64,000 bases of DNA, taken from contig NZ_FNZR01000002.1 of assembly GCF_900109365.1 (NCBI RefSeq), positions 496,001 to 560,000 of the forward strand, read 5' to 3'. A model generated the notes under the pieces. It searched no databases, was not told the DNA's origin, and saw only the letters and a list, made by a program, of their open reading frames with translations. This stretch comes from Parapedobacter koreensis (GTDB taxonomy: Bacteria; Bacteroidota; Bacteroidia; Sphingobacteriales; Sphingobacteriaceae). A program made the translations under genes and the position numbers. Every line of letters starts with the position of its first letter. Position 1 is the first letter of the stretch. Shown piece after piece: positions 24,420 to 32,122 of this stretch.

Positions 24420-26156
24420 TCAAATATTCAGTTTGTTGCGCTGTTCCAATATATATTCTGCCGTGCGCATCGACAGTGCAAGGATTGTCCAGGTCAGGTT
24501 CTTATCCCCCTGTTGTACGAATGGTCCCGCATCCACCACGAAGAGGTTTTGGCAATCATGGGCCTGGCACCATTTGTTCAGCACGGATGTTTTTGGATCA
24601 TCGCCCATACGGGTAGTGCCACCTTCATGAATAATTTTTCCCGGCGCTTCCAATCCATAAGACGTTTCCGGGCCAGGCATGGATGAGGTGACGATGGCAC
24701 CCATCTCGTGCAAGATCTCCTTGAACGTTTCCTGCATGTGTTTGGCCTGCTCTACTTCCTCATTGGCCCATTTGTAATGGAAACGGAGCACAGGAATACC
24801 ATATTTATCTACCCGGGAAGGATCTATCTCGCAATAATTGTCATGCCTTGCCAATGCTGTACCTCTACCCGCCATGCCTACACTCGCCCCGTAGAATCGG
24901 CGGTAATCCGCCTTCAATGAAGTTCCGTATCCGCCCTGCTCCCGCTGCTGGCCATCCTTGGTCGGCACCAGGTGGTTCACATTGGCTGCCCAGTCCATAA
25001 AGCCGTATGATGGCATGCGCATACCACCACCGTATTCGATATGGTACCCACGCGGGAAACTCAGTTTCTTATTGTCTGCCCACCAGGGTGAATAAATGTG
25101 CACACTACCTACCCCATCTTCATTGTACCGCTTCCTATCCAGCAGCTGCGGCAGGAAGCCCCCAGCACTTGCGCCCGTGGAATCATGCAGGTAGCGGCCC
25201 ACCAAGCCCGTACTATTGCCCAGACCACCCGGATGCGCAGCTGATTTGGAATTGAGTAGCAGGCGGGCGCTTTCACAAGCACTTGCACCCAGTATGACAA
25301 GCTTGCCCCGTACGGTATACTCCTGCAAATCCTTAGTATCCACGTAGGAAACACCGGTGGCTTGCCCTTCGTCATCCGTAAGTACCTCACGTACCATCGC
25401 ATTATCCACGACGGTAAGGTTGCCGGTCTTGATGGCGGGTATAACCAAACAGGAAGAAGACGAAAAATCGCCATATACCCGGCATGCCCTGCCACATTGG
25501 CCGCAATAGAAACACGTACCCCGTCCTTCCACACCGGGAAGGGCTTCCGTAAGCACCGATCCGCGGCCTGCGATGACCGGCACACCAGCCTTTTGTGCTC
25601 CACGTTTGATATACAATTCATTGAGCCTTGGCTTGGGTGGTTTCAGGAAGATGCCATCTGGCTCATTGTGGATGCCTTCCACCGTGCCGTAAATACCAAT
25701 CATCCGATCGACCCTGTCGTAATAAGGCTTTACTTCATCGTAGGTAATTGGCCATTCGGCCGTCACACCATCCGTAGGCTTGAAATCATCAGGCCCCATC
25801 CGCAAGGAAATACGTCCCCAGTGATTGGTACGTCCACCCAGCATCCGGGCCCGGAACCATTCAAATTCCGTACCCGCTGCGCGCGTATAGGGCTCTCCCT
25901 CCAATTCCCAGCCACCATAGGCCGCGTCGAAATCCCCGAACGGGCGGACTGTACTTGCCCCGCGGCGGGGGGACTCCCATGGCCACCGCAACTGCAACGT
26001 ATCTTTTGCCGGATCGAAAAACGGGCCCGCTTCCAACATGAGCACCTTTAGACCCGCATTGGCCAGCACATAACCGGCCATCCCACCACCGGCACCCGAC
26101 CCAACTACTATCGCATCAAATACCGTGGGATTTTCCTTGATTTGGTAAGAAATCAT
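24420..26156 (-). CDS. GMC-family FAD oxidoreductase
   Basis: This 578-aa flavoprotein oxidises a sugar or other alcohol. The FAD-binding GSGAGGGMAGYVLANAG is near residue 20. A four-cysteine cluster CFYCGQCGRAC lies mid-protein. The C-terminal domain has IHEGGTTRMG and GDKNLTWTILA, which hold the catalytic His/Asn pair. It has no signal peptide of its own and would leave the cell by riding on the Tat-tagged small subunit encoded next. No cytochrome c subunit is adjacent. The upstream gap contains a 9-bp inverted repeat at 26192-26227. The substrate is not predictable. Confidence 0.92.
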   Translation of the reverse strand: MISYQIKENPTVFDAIVVGSGAGGGMAGYVLANAGLKVLMLEAGPFFDPAKDTLQLRWPWESPRRGASTVRPFGDFDAAYGGWELEGEPYTRAAGTEFEWFRARMLGGRTNHWGRISLRMGPDDFKPTDGVTAEWPITYDEVKPYYDRVDRMIGIYGTVEGIHNEPDGIFLKPPKPRLNELYIKRGAQKAGVPVIAGRGSVLTEALPGVEGRGTCFYCGQCGRACRVYGDFSSSSCLVIPAIKTGNLTVVDNAMVREVLTDDEGQATGVSYVDTKDLQEYTVRGKLVILGASACESARLLLNSKSAAHPGGLGNSTGLVGRYLHDSTGASAGGFLPQLLDRKRYNEDGVGSVHIYSPWWADNKKLSFPRGYHIEYGGGMRMPSYGFMDWAANVNHLVPTKDGQQREQGGYGTSLKADYRRFYGASVGMAGRGTALARHDNYCEIDPSRVDKYGIPVLRFHYKWANEEVEQAKHMQETFKEILHEMGAIVTSSMPGPETSYGLEAPGKIIHEGGTTRMGDDPKTSVLNKWCQAHDCQNLFVVDAGPFVQQGDKNLTWTILALSMRTAEYILEQRNKLNI

Positions 26157-26191
26157 TATTCTTTGGTTTATATATATTGTTATCGTTTAGT

Positions 26192-26227
26192 TTGATAGCG
26201 CTTGATCCATTGACCAATCGCTATCAA
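26192..26227. promoter_or_regulatory. Inverted repeat TTGATAGCG...CGCTATCAA upstream of the GMC gene
   Basis: Perfect 9-bp arms at 26192-26200 and 26219-26227 are separated by 18 bp, so the arm centres are 27 bp apart. It lies 36-71 bp upstream of the GMC start. The arm CGCTATCAA occurs again at 50284-50292 upstream of hutH. It is a candidate operator for a dimeric regulator. Confidence 0.5.
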
Positions 26228-26399
26228 TGGCCAAATATAAAATTTTATTAATTACAAACACCAAATAAATAGCTAAAACGATTATGCATAAATAAGTGAC
26301 ATAATTCGGCAAAAAACTGTAAATTCGTTAACTTAAGCAAGTTTCGGATTTTATTGCGCAATCATATTTATGATTTTTGTTACATAAAATCAATAGGAT

Positions 26400-27266
26400 A
26401 TGAATGACCAGGCAACGATTAATTACCATCGCATCGCGGCAGCGATCGATTATATCAAGCAACATTTCAAAGCGCAACCCACGCTTGGGGAAATCGCCGA
26501 GCAGGTGCATGTAAGCCCCTATCATTTCCAACGGTTGTTTTTTGAATGGGCGGGCATAAGTCCAAAAAAGTTCCTGCAATACACCAGCATTGAATATGCG
26601 AAACGCTTACTTAAAGAGAAAGCAACGTTGTTTGAAACCGCGCTGGAAACGGGCCTTTCCGGAACAAGCCGTTTGCACGATTTGTTTATCACGATAGAAG
26701 GCATGACCCCCGCCGAATACAAAAATGGCGGGCAACGCTTGACCATCCACTACAGCTTTGCCAAAAGCCCCTTTGGTGATTTGATGGTGGCTTCAACTGA
26801 CAAAGGGATTTGCCACATGGCCTTTCACGATGACGAACGCATAGCTTTAGAAAACTTAAAAAAGAAATTCACCAATGCCACGCTTAGGCATGCGCGGGAT
26901 CCAGCCCATCAACACGCTTTGGCTATTTTCCAAAACGACTGGACTGATCTCCGCGAAATCAAATTGCATTTGAAAGGCTCTGATTTTCAACTAAAAATAT
27001 GGGAAACGCTATTGAAAATTCCGATGGGTAGCCTCACCACTTATGGAGCTATTGCCGAAAAAATAGGACACCCTACTGCCTCCAGAGCTGTAGGCACAGC
27101 TATCGGAAGCAATCCGGTGGCATACCTGATTCCCTGTCATCGGGTTATTCAATCTACGGGAGCACTGGGCGGCTATATGTGGGGAAATACCCGGAAGACG
27201 GCCATCGTCGGCTGGGAAAATGCGCAAGTTGATTTGCCAGGTCAACGAATATATTCACCAAATTAA
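26400..27266 (+). CDS. AraC-type regulator fused to O6-methylguanine-DNA methyltransferase (Ada-like, no N-terminal zinc domain)
   Basis: This 288-aa fusion has an AraC/XylS helix-turn-helix half (about 10-110, AQPTLGEIAEQVHVSPYHFQRLFFEWAGISPKKF). This is joined to a suicidal methyltransferase (about 115-275) with the acceptor C246 in PCHRVI and the upstream GSLTTYGAIAEKIG. E. coli Ada also has an N-terminal zinc domain that senses methylphosphotriesters. That is absent here, so how the regulator would sense damage is unclear. Next on the strand are a 2OG-Fe(II) oxygenase (9-bp gap) and alkB, forming an alkylation-repair operon. Confidence 0.93.
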   Translation: MNDQATINYHRIAAAIDYIKQHFKAQPTLGEIAEQVHVSPYHFQRLFFEWAGISPKKFLQYTSIEYAKRLLKEKATLFETALETGLSGTSRLHDLFITIEGMTPAEYKNGGQRLTIHYSFAKSPFGDLMVASTDKGICHMAFHDDERIALENLKKKFTNATLRHARDPAHQHALAIFQNDWTDLREIKLHLKGSDFQLKIWETLLKIPMGSLTTYGAIAEKIGHPTASRAVGTAIGSNPVAYLIPCHRVIQSTGALGGYMWGNTRKTAIVGWENAQVDLPGQRIYSPN

Positions 27267-27275
27267 ACCTATCAC

Positions 27276-27989
27276 ATGGATACTTTATTATCAAAATTAT
27301 CAACCATTGACTGGCTGCAGGCAGCCGAAACCATGCACCAAAAGGGATTTGCACTGATTCCCGGCATCTTAGACGATTCCCAATGCGAGGCGCTGAAAAA
27401 AAACTACATCAATGACGACGGGTATCGAAAAACGGTCGTCATGGAACGACACCAGTATGGCCTGGGCGAATACAAGTATTTTGACTATCCATTGCCACCT
27501 GTCATCCAAACATTACGGGAAACAACATATCCACACCTGGCAGCTATTGCCAACCAATGGATGCAAGCATTAAATAGCGGAGTCGCCTTTCCGGCCACAC
27601 ACGAGGAATTATTAGCGCAATGCCAAGCCAATGGCCAACGAAAAGCCACAGTGCTGATTCTGAAATACGGCAAGGGAGGATTCAATGCCCTGCACCAAGA
27701 TTTATACGGATCAGTATACTTCCCCATCCAGGTAGTTCTATTTCTGAGCGAGCCAAACAGCGATTATACAGGCGGTGAATTTGTATTGATCGAACAAGTG
27801 CCCCGCGCGCAATCAAAAGCGAGGGTCCTGCTACCGAATAAGGGCGATATGTTGGTTTTCACCACCAATTTCAGGCCTGCGAAGGGAAAAAACAGGTACT
27901 ACCGCGTAAATGTGAAACATGGTGTGAGCGAAGTCCATGAAGGAGAACGGTATACGTTGGGCATTATCTTTCATGACGCGCTAAGTTGA
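27276..27989 (+). CDS. 2OG-Fe(II) oxygenase, PF09859-type (predicted DNA-damage dioxygenase)
   Basis: This 237-aa protein matches my recall of the DUF2086/Oxygenase-NA family. It has a GEYKYFDYPLP segment, an iron-binding H140-x-D142 in ALHQDLYG, H215 in VKHGVSEV, R225 for 2-oxoglutarate and a closing LGIIFHDA. The family is predicted to remove damaged methyl groups from nucleic acid, but I know of no firm biochemical proof. Its position between the AraC-MGMT fusion and AlkB supports a repair job. It begins 9 bp after the first gene and ends 4 bp before the next. Confidence 0.88.
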   Translation: MDTLLSKLSTIDWLQAAETMHQKGFALIPGILDDSQCEALKKNYINDDGYRKTVVMERHQYGLGEYKYFDYPLPPVIQTLRETTYPHLAAIANQWMQALNSGVAFPATHEELLAQCQANGQRKATVLILKYGKGGFNALHQDLYGSVYFPIQVVLFLSEPNSDYTGGEFVLIEQVPRAQSKARVLLPNKGDMLVFTTNFRPAKGKNRYYRVNVKHGVSEVHEGERYTLGIIFHDALS

Positions 27990-27993
27990 ATGA

Positions 27994-28617
27994 ATGGAAT
28001 TTAAAAAAATGGATTTATTCAATATTGAAATAGACGAGACGAAAAATCTATTGCCGAAGGATGGCATCGTCAATTACTACGGTAGCTTGCTACTACCCGC
28101 CGTAGCTGACCACTATTTAACGTCCTTGCTGACTACGATTCCGTGGAAACCGGATGAAGCTGTCATTTTCGGTAAACACTACCTAACCAAAAGAAAAATT
28201 GCCTGGTTTGCCAATATCCCTTATGCATATACGTATTCCAACATCACTAAGCGAGCACTTCCATGGACGCCGGAATTGGTGGAATTGAAGAAATTGGTGG
28301 AAGAGAAAACAGGGGAACACTTCAATTCCTGCTTGCTGAATCTTTATCCTACCGGCAATGAGGGCATGGCCTGGCACAGCGATGGTGAAAAAGATTTAAA
28401 GAAAAACGGAGCGATTGCTTCGCTAAGCCTCGGAGCGGAACGGAAGTTTTCCTTCCGCCATAAACAAACCAAAGAAACAGTTTCGTTCTTGCTCCCCCAC
28501 GGCAGCTTATTGGTGATGAAAGGCACCACGCAAACCCATTGGCTGCACCGGTTGCCGCCGACCACCCGCGTGAAGCTTCCACGGGTGAACCTGACCTTCA
28601 GGACGATAACCAATTAA
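27994..28617 (+). CDS. alkB: AlkB-like 2OG-Fe(II) dioxygenase
   Basis: This 207-aa dioxygenase reverses 1-methyladenine and 3-methylcytosine by oxidative demethylation. It shows NLYPTGNEGMAWHSDGE with H128 and D130, then HWLH with H185 as the third iron ligand, and RVNLTFR with R197/R203 for 2-oxoglutarate and substrate. It resembles the ALKBH2/3-like branch rather than E. coli AlkB itself. A second ATG at 28009 (MDLFNIE) is an alternative start. It is the last gene of the repair operon and ends 2 bp before the convergent rdgB stop. Confidence 0.93.
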   Translation: MEFKKMDLFNIEIDETKNLLPKDGIVNYYGSLLLPAVADHYLTSLLTTIPWKPDEAVIFGKHYLTKRKIAWFANIPYAYTYSNITKRALPWTPELVELKKLVEEKTGEHFNSCLLNLYPTGNEGMAWHSDGEKDLKKNGAIASLSLGAERKFSFRHKQTKETVSFLLPHGSLLVMKGTTQTHWLHRLPPTTRVKLPRVNLTFRTITN

Positions 28618-28619
28618 GG

Positions 28620-29195
28620 TTAGTTGGCCTTCAGGAATTCCGCCAGCTTGGCCACGGCAACGGAGCGGTGGCTGATGGCATTTTTTTCATCGGCCGTCAT
28701 CTGGGCGAATGTCCTGTCATAACCATTAGGGATAAATAAGGGATCATATCCGAAACCGCCAATCCCCTGTCGACTATGGCCAATTTTACCTTCCACGGCA
28801 CCTTCAAAAAAGTATTCATTCCCGGCAATTTGCAAGGAAATGACCGTTCGGAAACGGGCCTTGCGGTTTTGGTGGTCGCCCAGCCGCTGCAGCAGCAGGT
28901 CGATATTCTTCTCCATGTCCCGCGTACCTGCATAACGCGCGGAATACACACCCGGCTCATTGCCCAGCGCCTCTACTTCGAGGCCGGAGTCATCGGCAAA
29001 GCAATCGTAGCCGTATTTGGTATACAGGTAGGTGCTTTTTTGTGAAGCATTCGCTTCGAACGTATCACCCGTTTCGGGGATATCGTCAGTACAGCCAATA
29101 TCGGCAAGCGTCAGGATACGAAAGCCTTGACCTACAATAGCCTGTACCTCTTCCAGCTTATGGGCATTATTCGTAGCAAACACCAACTGAATCAT
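28620..29195 (-). CDS. rdgB: dITP/XTP pyrophosphatase (RdgB/HAM1)
   Basis: This 191-aa house-cleaning nucleotidase hydrolyses dITP, ITP and XTP to keep deaminated purines out of DNA and RNA. It shows the N-terminal FATNNAHKLEEV, then FADDSGLEVEALGNEPGVYSARYAG and GIGGFGYDPLFIP near the C-terminus. The length and motifs are normal. It overlaps the upstream HolD-like gene by 4 bp, so translation is probably coupled. Confidence 0.95.
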   Translation of the reverse strand: MIQLVFATNNAHKLEEVQAIVGQGFRILTLADIGCTDDIPETGDTFEANASQKSTYLYTKYGYDCFADDSGLEVEALGNEPGVYSARYAGTRDMEKNIDLLLQRLGDHQNRKARFRTVISLQIAGNEYFFEGAVEGKIGHSRQGIGGFGYDPLFIPNGYDRTFAQMTADEKNAISHRSVAVAKLAEFLKAN

Positions 29196-29722
29196 GTGAG
29201 TAGCGTCTTTATTGTCGTCCAGAAAAGGCGCTTTTTTTCTGGACTGGTAAGCATTTCATCGAATGTGCATGTGTGAAAAATGGTGATGCCATGATGTTCT
29301 GCCATGGGTGCAGACGGCGAAATGTCCAGCCCTATCGATTGCACAGAAACGCCGAGGCCTACTATCACTTTTGGCCTAAAGAAAGAAAGGACATCCGCTT
29401 TCCCGGGGATTGCGACCAGTGCGCCCACATTCAACACGGCCACATCATCCGGTGTGAGCTTTAGTGCCGCTATGGTTTTTGTAAACGCCTCCAATGCAGC
29501 GGCAGACATCCACTCATGTTGTTTCTCTTGGGTCAAAAACAGGTAATTGCGCTTGTTCTTGCCATAAAAAACAAACTGCGGTACCTGCTCCTGCTTGCCA
29601 ACAGCTTCTTTCTCCGGTTGCCCGGTGCCTGATGTGTCCATCGCGCCCTCCGCAATGCCAAAGACCGTTTCGCTCATCAAATAACGGAGTGCTATGGGAT
29701 CGGAAGTATTGAGCTTAAACAT
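29192..29722 (-). CDS. Conserved hypothetical, HolD (DNA polymerase III psi)-like layout
   Basis: This 176-aa protein is not recognised with certainty. Starting at 29722 (MFKLNTSDPIAL) avoids the DHS-like gene that ends at 29739. The order of elements recalls E. coli HolD: a hydrophobic strand (NYLFLTQ), a helix ending LKLTPDDVAVLNV, a Rossmann-like strand KVIVGLGVS and a final TSPEKKRLFWTTIKTLL resembling HolD's last helix. A HolD/uracil-glycosylase-like fold is therefore possible, which would link it to the clamp loader. This is pattern-based inference only. Its 4-bp overlap with rdgB places it in a nucleotide-pool/replication context. Confidence 0.6.
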   Translation of the reverse strand: MFKLNTSDPIALRYLMSETVFGIAEGAMDTSGTGQPEKEAVGKQEQVPQFVFYGKNKRNYLFLTQEKQHEWMSAAALEAFTKTIAALKLTPDDVAVLNVGALVAIPGKADVLSFFRPKVIVGLGVSVQSIGLDISPSAPMAEHHGITIFHTCTFDEMLTSPEKKRLFWTTIKTLLT

Positions 29723-29738
29723 GGCAAAAACCGTAATC

Positions 29739-30719
29739 TTATTGTCCCAATATCCAAGCGAATACCAACGGTGCCACAATGGTCGCATCGGATTCAATAA
29801 TATACTTAGGTGTATGGATATCCAACTTCCCCCATGTAATCTTCTCATTGGGCACGGCACCGGAATAGGAGCCATACGACGTCGTGGAATCCGAAATCTG
29901 GCAGAAATAGCTCCAGAAAGGGATGTTTTCCATTTCCATATCCTGATAAAGCATAGGTACTACACAGATAGGAAAATCACCTGCGATTCCCCCGCCGATT
30001 TGGAAAAACCCTACGCCTTTGCCCTCGGAGTTCTTGACATACCAATCGGCCAAGTAGGCCATGTATTCAATGCCGCTTTTCATCGTGGAGGCTTTTAGCT
30101 CGCCCTTAATGACGTAGGAGGCAAAGATGTTGCCCATCGTGCTATCCTCCCAGCCGGGCACCACGATAGGAAGGTTCTTCTCGGCCGCTGCCAGCATCCA
30201 CGAATTTTTTGGATCGATCTCGTAATACTGCTCCAACACACCACTATTCAACAATTTATACATAAACTCATGTGGGAAGTAGCGTTCTCCGGCTTGTTCT
30301 GTATCCTTCCATATTTTGTAGATGTGCTGTTGGATACGACGGAAGGCTTCCTCCTCTGGGATACAGGTATCCGTCACCCGGTTATAGTGGTTCTCAAGCA
30401 GTTCCCATTCATCCTGCGGACTCAGATCGCGGTAGTGCGGTACGCGTTTATAATGTGAATGAGCAACCAGATTCATGATGTCCTCTTCAAGGTTAGCTCC
30501 TGTGCAGCTGATGATGGTCACTTTGTCCTGACGGATCATTTCAGCAAGTGAGATACCCAATTCGGCGGTACTCATGGCTCCGGCCAACGTAATCATCATT
30601 TTTCCTCCGGCATCCAAATGTGCCTCGTAACCTTTAGCTGCATCCACCAATGCCGCAGCATTGAAATGCAGGTAATTTTTCTCGATAAACTGGGATATAG
30701 GGCCTCTTGTTTTGCTCAT
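29739..30719 (-). CDS. Deoxyhypusine synthase-like protein
   Basis: This 326-aa member of the DHS family has LAGAMSTAELGISLAEMI, IVVPGWEDSTMGN, FQIGGGIAGDF and the active-site EKITWGKLDI with K298, matching the catalytic lysine of human DHS. Bacteria lack eIF5A, so the usual target is missing. Bacterial relatives have been linked to homospermidine synthesis from spermidine or putrescine, and that is the best guess here. A promoter-like TACCTTTGC (30745-30753, minus) with TTG 21 bp further up precedes it. The HolD-like gene starts 16 bp after its stop. No other polyamine gene is nearby. Confidence 0.9.
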   Translation of the reverse strand: MSKTRGPISQFIEKNYLHFNAAALVDAAKGYEAHLDAGGKMMITLAGAMSTAELGISLAEMIRQDKVTIISCTGANLEEDIMNLVAHSHYKRVPHYRDLSPQDEWELLENHYNRVTDTCIPEEEAFRRIQQHIYKIWKDTEQAGERYFPHEFMYKLLNSGVLEQYYEIDPKNSWMLAAAEKNLPIVVPGWEDSTMGNIFASYVIKGELKASTMKSGIEYMAYLADWYVKNSEGKGVGFFQIGGGIAGDFPICVVPMLYQDMEMENIPFWSYFCQISDSTTSYGSYSGAVPNEKITWGKLDIHTPKYIIESDATIVAPLVFAWILGQ

Positions 30720-30764
30720 CTCTTCTTTACACTTGGTTTTGTTGGCAAAGGTACGGTTTTAAGG

Positions 30765-31862
30765 TCACACATCCCAACGCTCACACGCATTCAGGAAAGC
30801 ATCATCGACATCTGCACCAATGCCCGGTAAATCGGGCAGGGAGATGTGATAGCCATTGAATTGCACCCCGCCCACGATCGGATCTTCCAAGTGACCGAGC
30901 AGGCAAGTATCCAGGTCGAAAAACCGCACATTAGATGCCGCACAAGCGAAATGTGCCTTGGCCGATAGCGCCAAGCGGCTTTCCAGCATACCACCAATCA
31001 TACAGGGGATCCCATACTGTCCTGCTGCTTGCTGCATGCGCATGGCTTCAGCAATGCCACCGGCTTTGGAAAATTTGATATTGATGTAATCGCAAGCCTG
31101 CTGCGAGGCCAGGCGAATCGCATCCCGATGATCATAACAGCTTTCGTCAGCCATGATAGGGATACGTGTCTCTTTTCGCAACTGCGGCAACAGGTGATCG
31201 TGGTAACTGCGCATGGGTTGCTCGCAAAACTGGACATCCATTTCTTGCAAGCCCTGTAAGGCCCTTATGGCCTCTTCATACGTCCAGCCTTGGTTGGCAT
31301 CTATCCGTATCGGAATTGCATAGCCGACAGCATCGCGGATGGATTTCAGCCGTACAAGGTCTGCTTCCGGTGCCTTGCCAAGTTTCACTTTAAGTACTTC
31401 CGCACCCCGTTCTTTAAATGCCAGTGCTTTTGCAGCCATTTCTTCGGCACTGCCAATACCTACGGTGATATCGGTGACGATATCACGGATGCCGCCTCCC
31501 AAAAACTGGTATAACGGCATGCCTGCATGCTTGGCTGCCAAATCATGCAATGCCATATCAAAGGCACTTTTGATCGTCGTATTCCTGGCAATGAATGCGT
31601 CAAGCTCAGCCAGCCTATCGCCAATGGCCAGCGGATCTTTGCCTTTCCACAATCGTGCAAACTCGCGCGCGATCACCAAACACGTATCTTGTGTTTCGCC
31701 TACAATCATCGGAAAGGCTGAGCATTCGCCGGTACCGAAGGCTCCGCTATCCACATACACCCTGATAAGGGTGTTTTGTGCATAATCCACGGCTCCCGTA
31801 GCAATCACAAATGGCTCCATGGGAATACTAAAACGGTAAATTTCGATATGGGTTATCTTCAT
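30765..31862 (-). CDS. Enolase-superfamily dipeptide epimerase (L-Ala-D/L-Glu epimerase-like)
   Basis: This 365-aa muconate-lactonizing-enzyme-type protein has an N-terminal capping domain and a barrel carrying VLKVKLG (KxK acid/base), RIDANQGW, CEQPM, ADESCYD and INIKFSKAGGI, the metal ligands and second catalytic lysine of the epimerase group. Members recycle the murein peptide L-Ala-D-Glu or act on other dipeptides. The substrate loop was not examined further. Its 3' end overlaps the promoter region of the DHS-like gene. It is divergent from gltB across a 260-bp AT-rich gap. Confidence 0.88.
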   Translation of the reverse strand: MKITHIEIYRFSIPMEPFVIATGAVDYAQNTLIRVYVDSGAFGTGECSAFPMIVGETQDTCLVIAREFARLWKGKDPLAIGDRLAELDAFIARNTTIKSAFDMALHDLAAKHAGMPLYQFLGGGIRDIVTDITVGIGSAEEMAAKALAFKERGAEVLKVKLGKAPEADLVRLKSIRDAVGYAIPIRIDANQGWTYEEAIRALQGLQEMDVQFCEQPMRSYHDHLLPQLRKETRIPIMADESCYDHRDAIRLASQQACDYINIKFSKAGGIAEAMRMQQAAGQYGIPCMIGGMLESRLALSAKAHFACAASNVRFFDLDTCLLGHLEDPIVGGVQFNGYHISLPDLPGIGADVDDAFLNACERWDV

Positions 31863-32122
31863 TTTTTTATTAATTTTATTGTTGGATTGCCTTGGGATTC
31901 GAAGTTAACATTTTTAACGTAGCAGGACAATGGATAGCCGCAACCGAGCCAGCTCCATTTGATTGCAAAATTGATAAATAGAATATAACAGTTTTAGCAA
32001 TTTACTAAAAATACACACAAATAATAGGTAATTATTAATAAACAAAATAAAAATTTGAAAATAATTTAATTATCCGCAAAATAATTACTAATTTAGCAAA
32101 TTGAATACGCTAACTAAATAGA

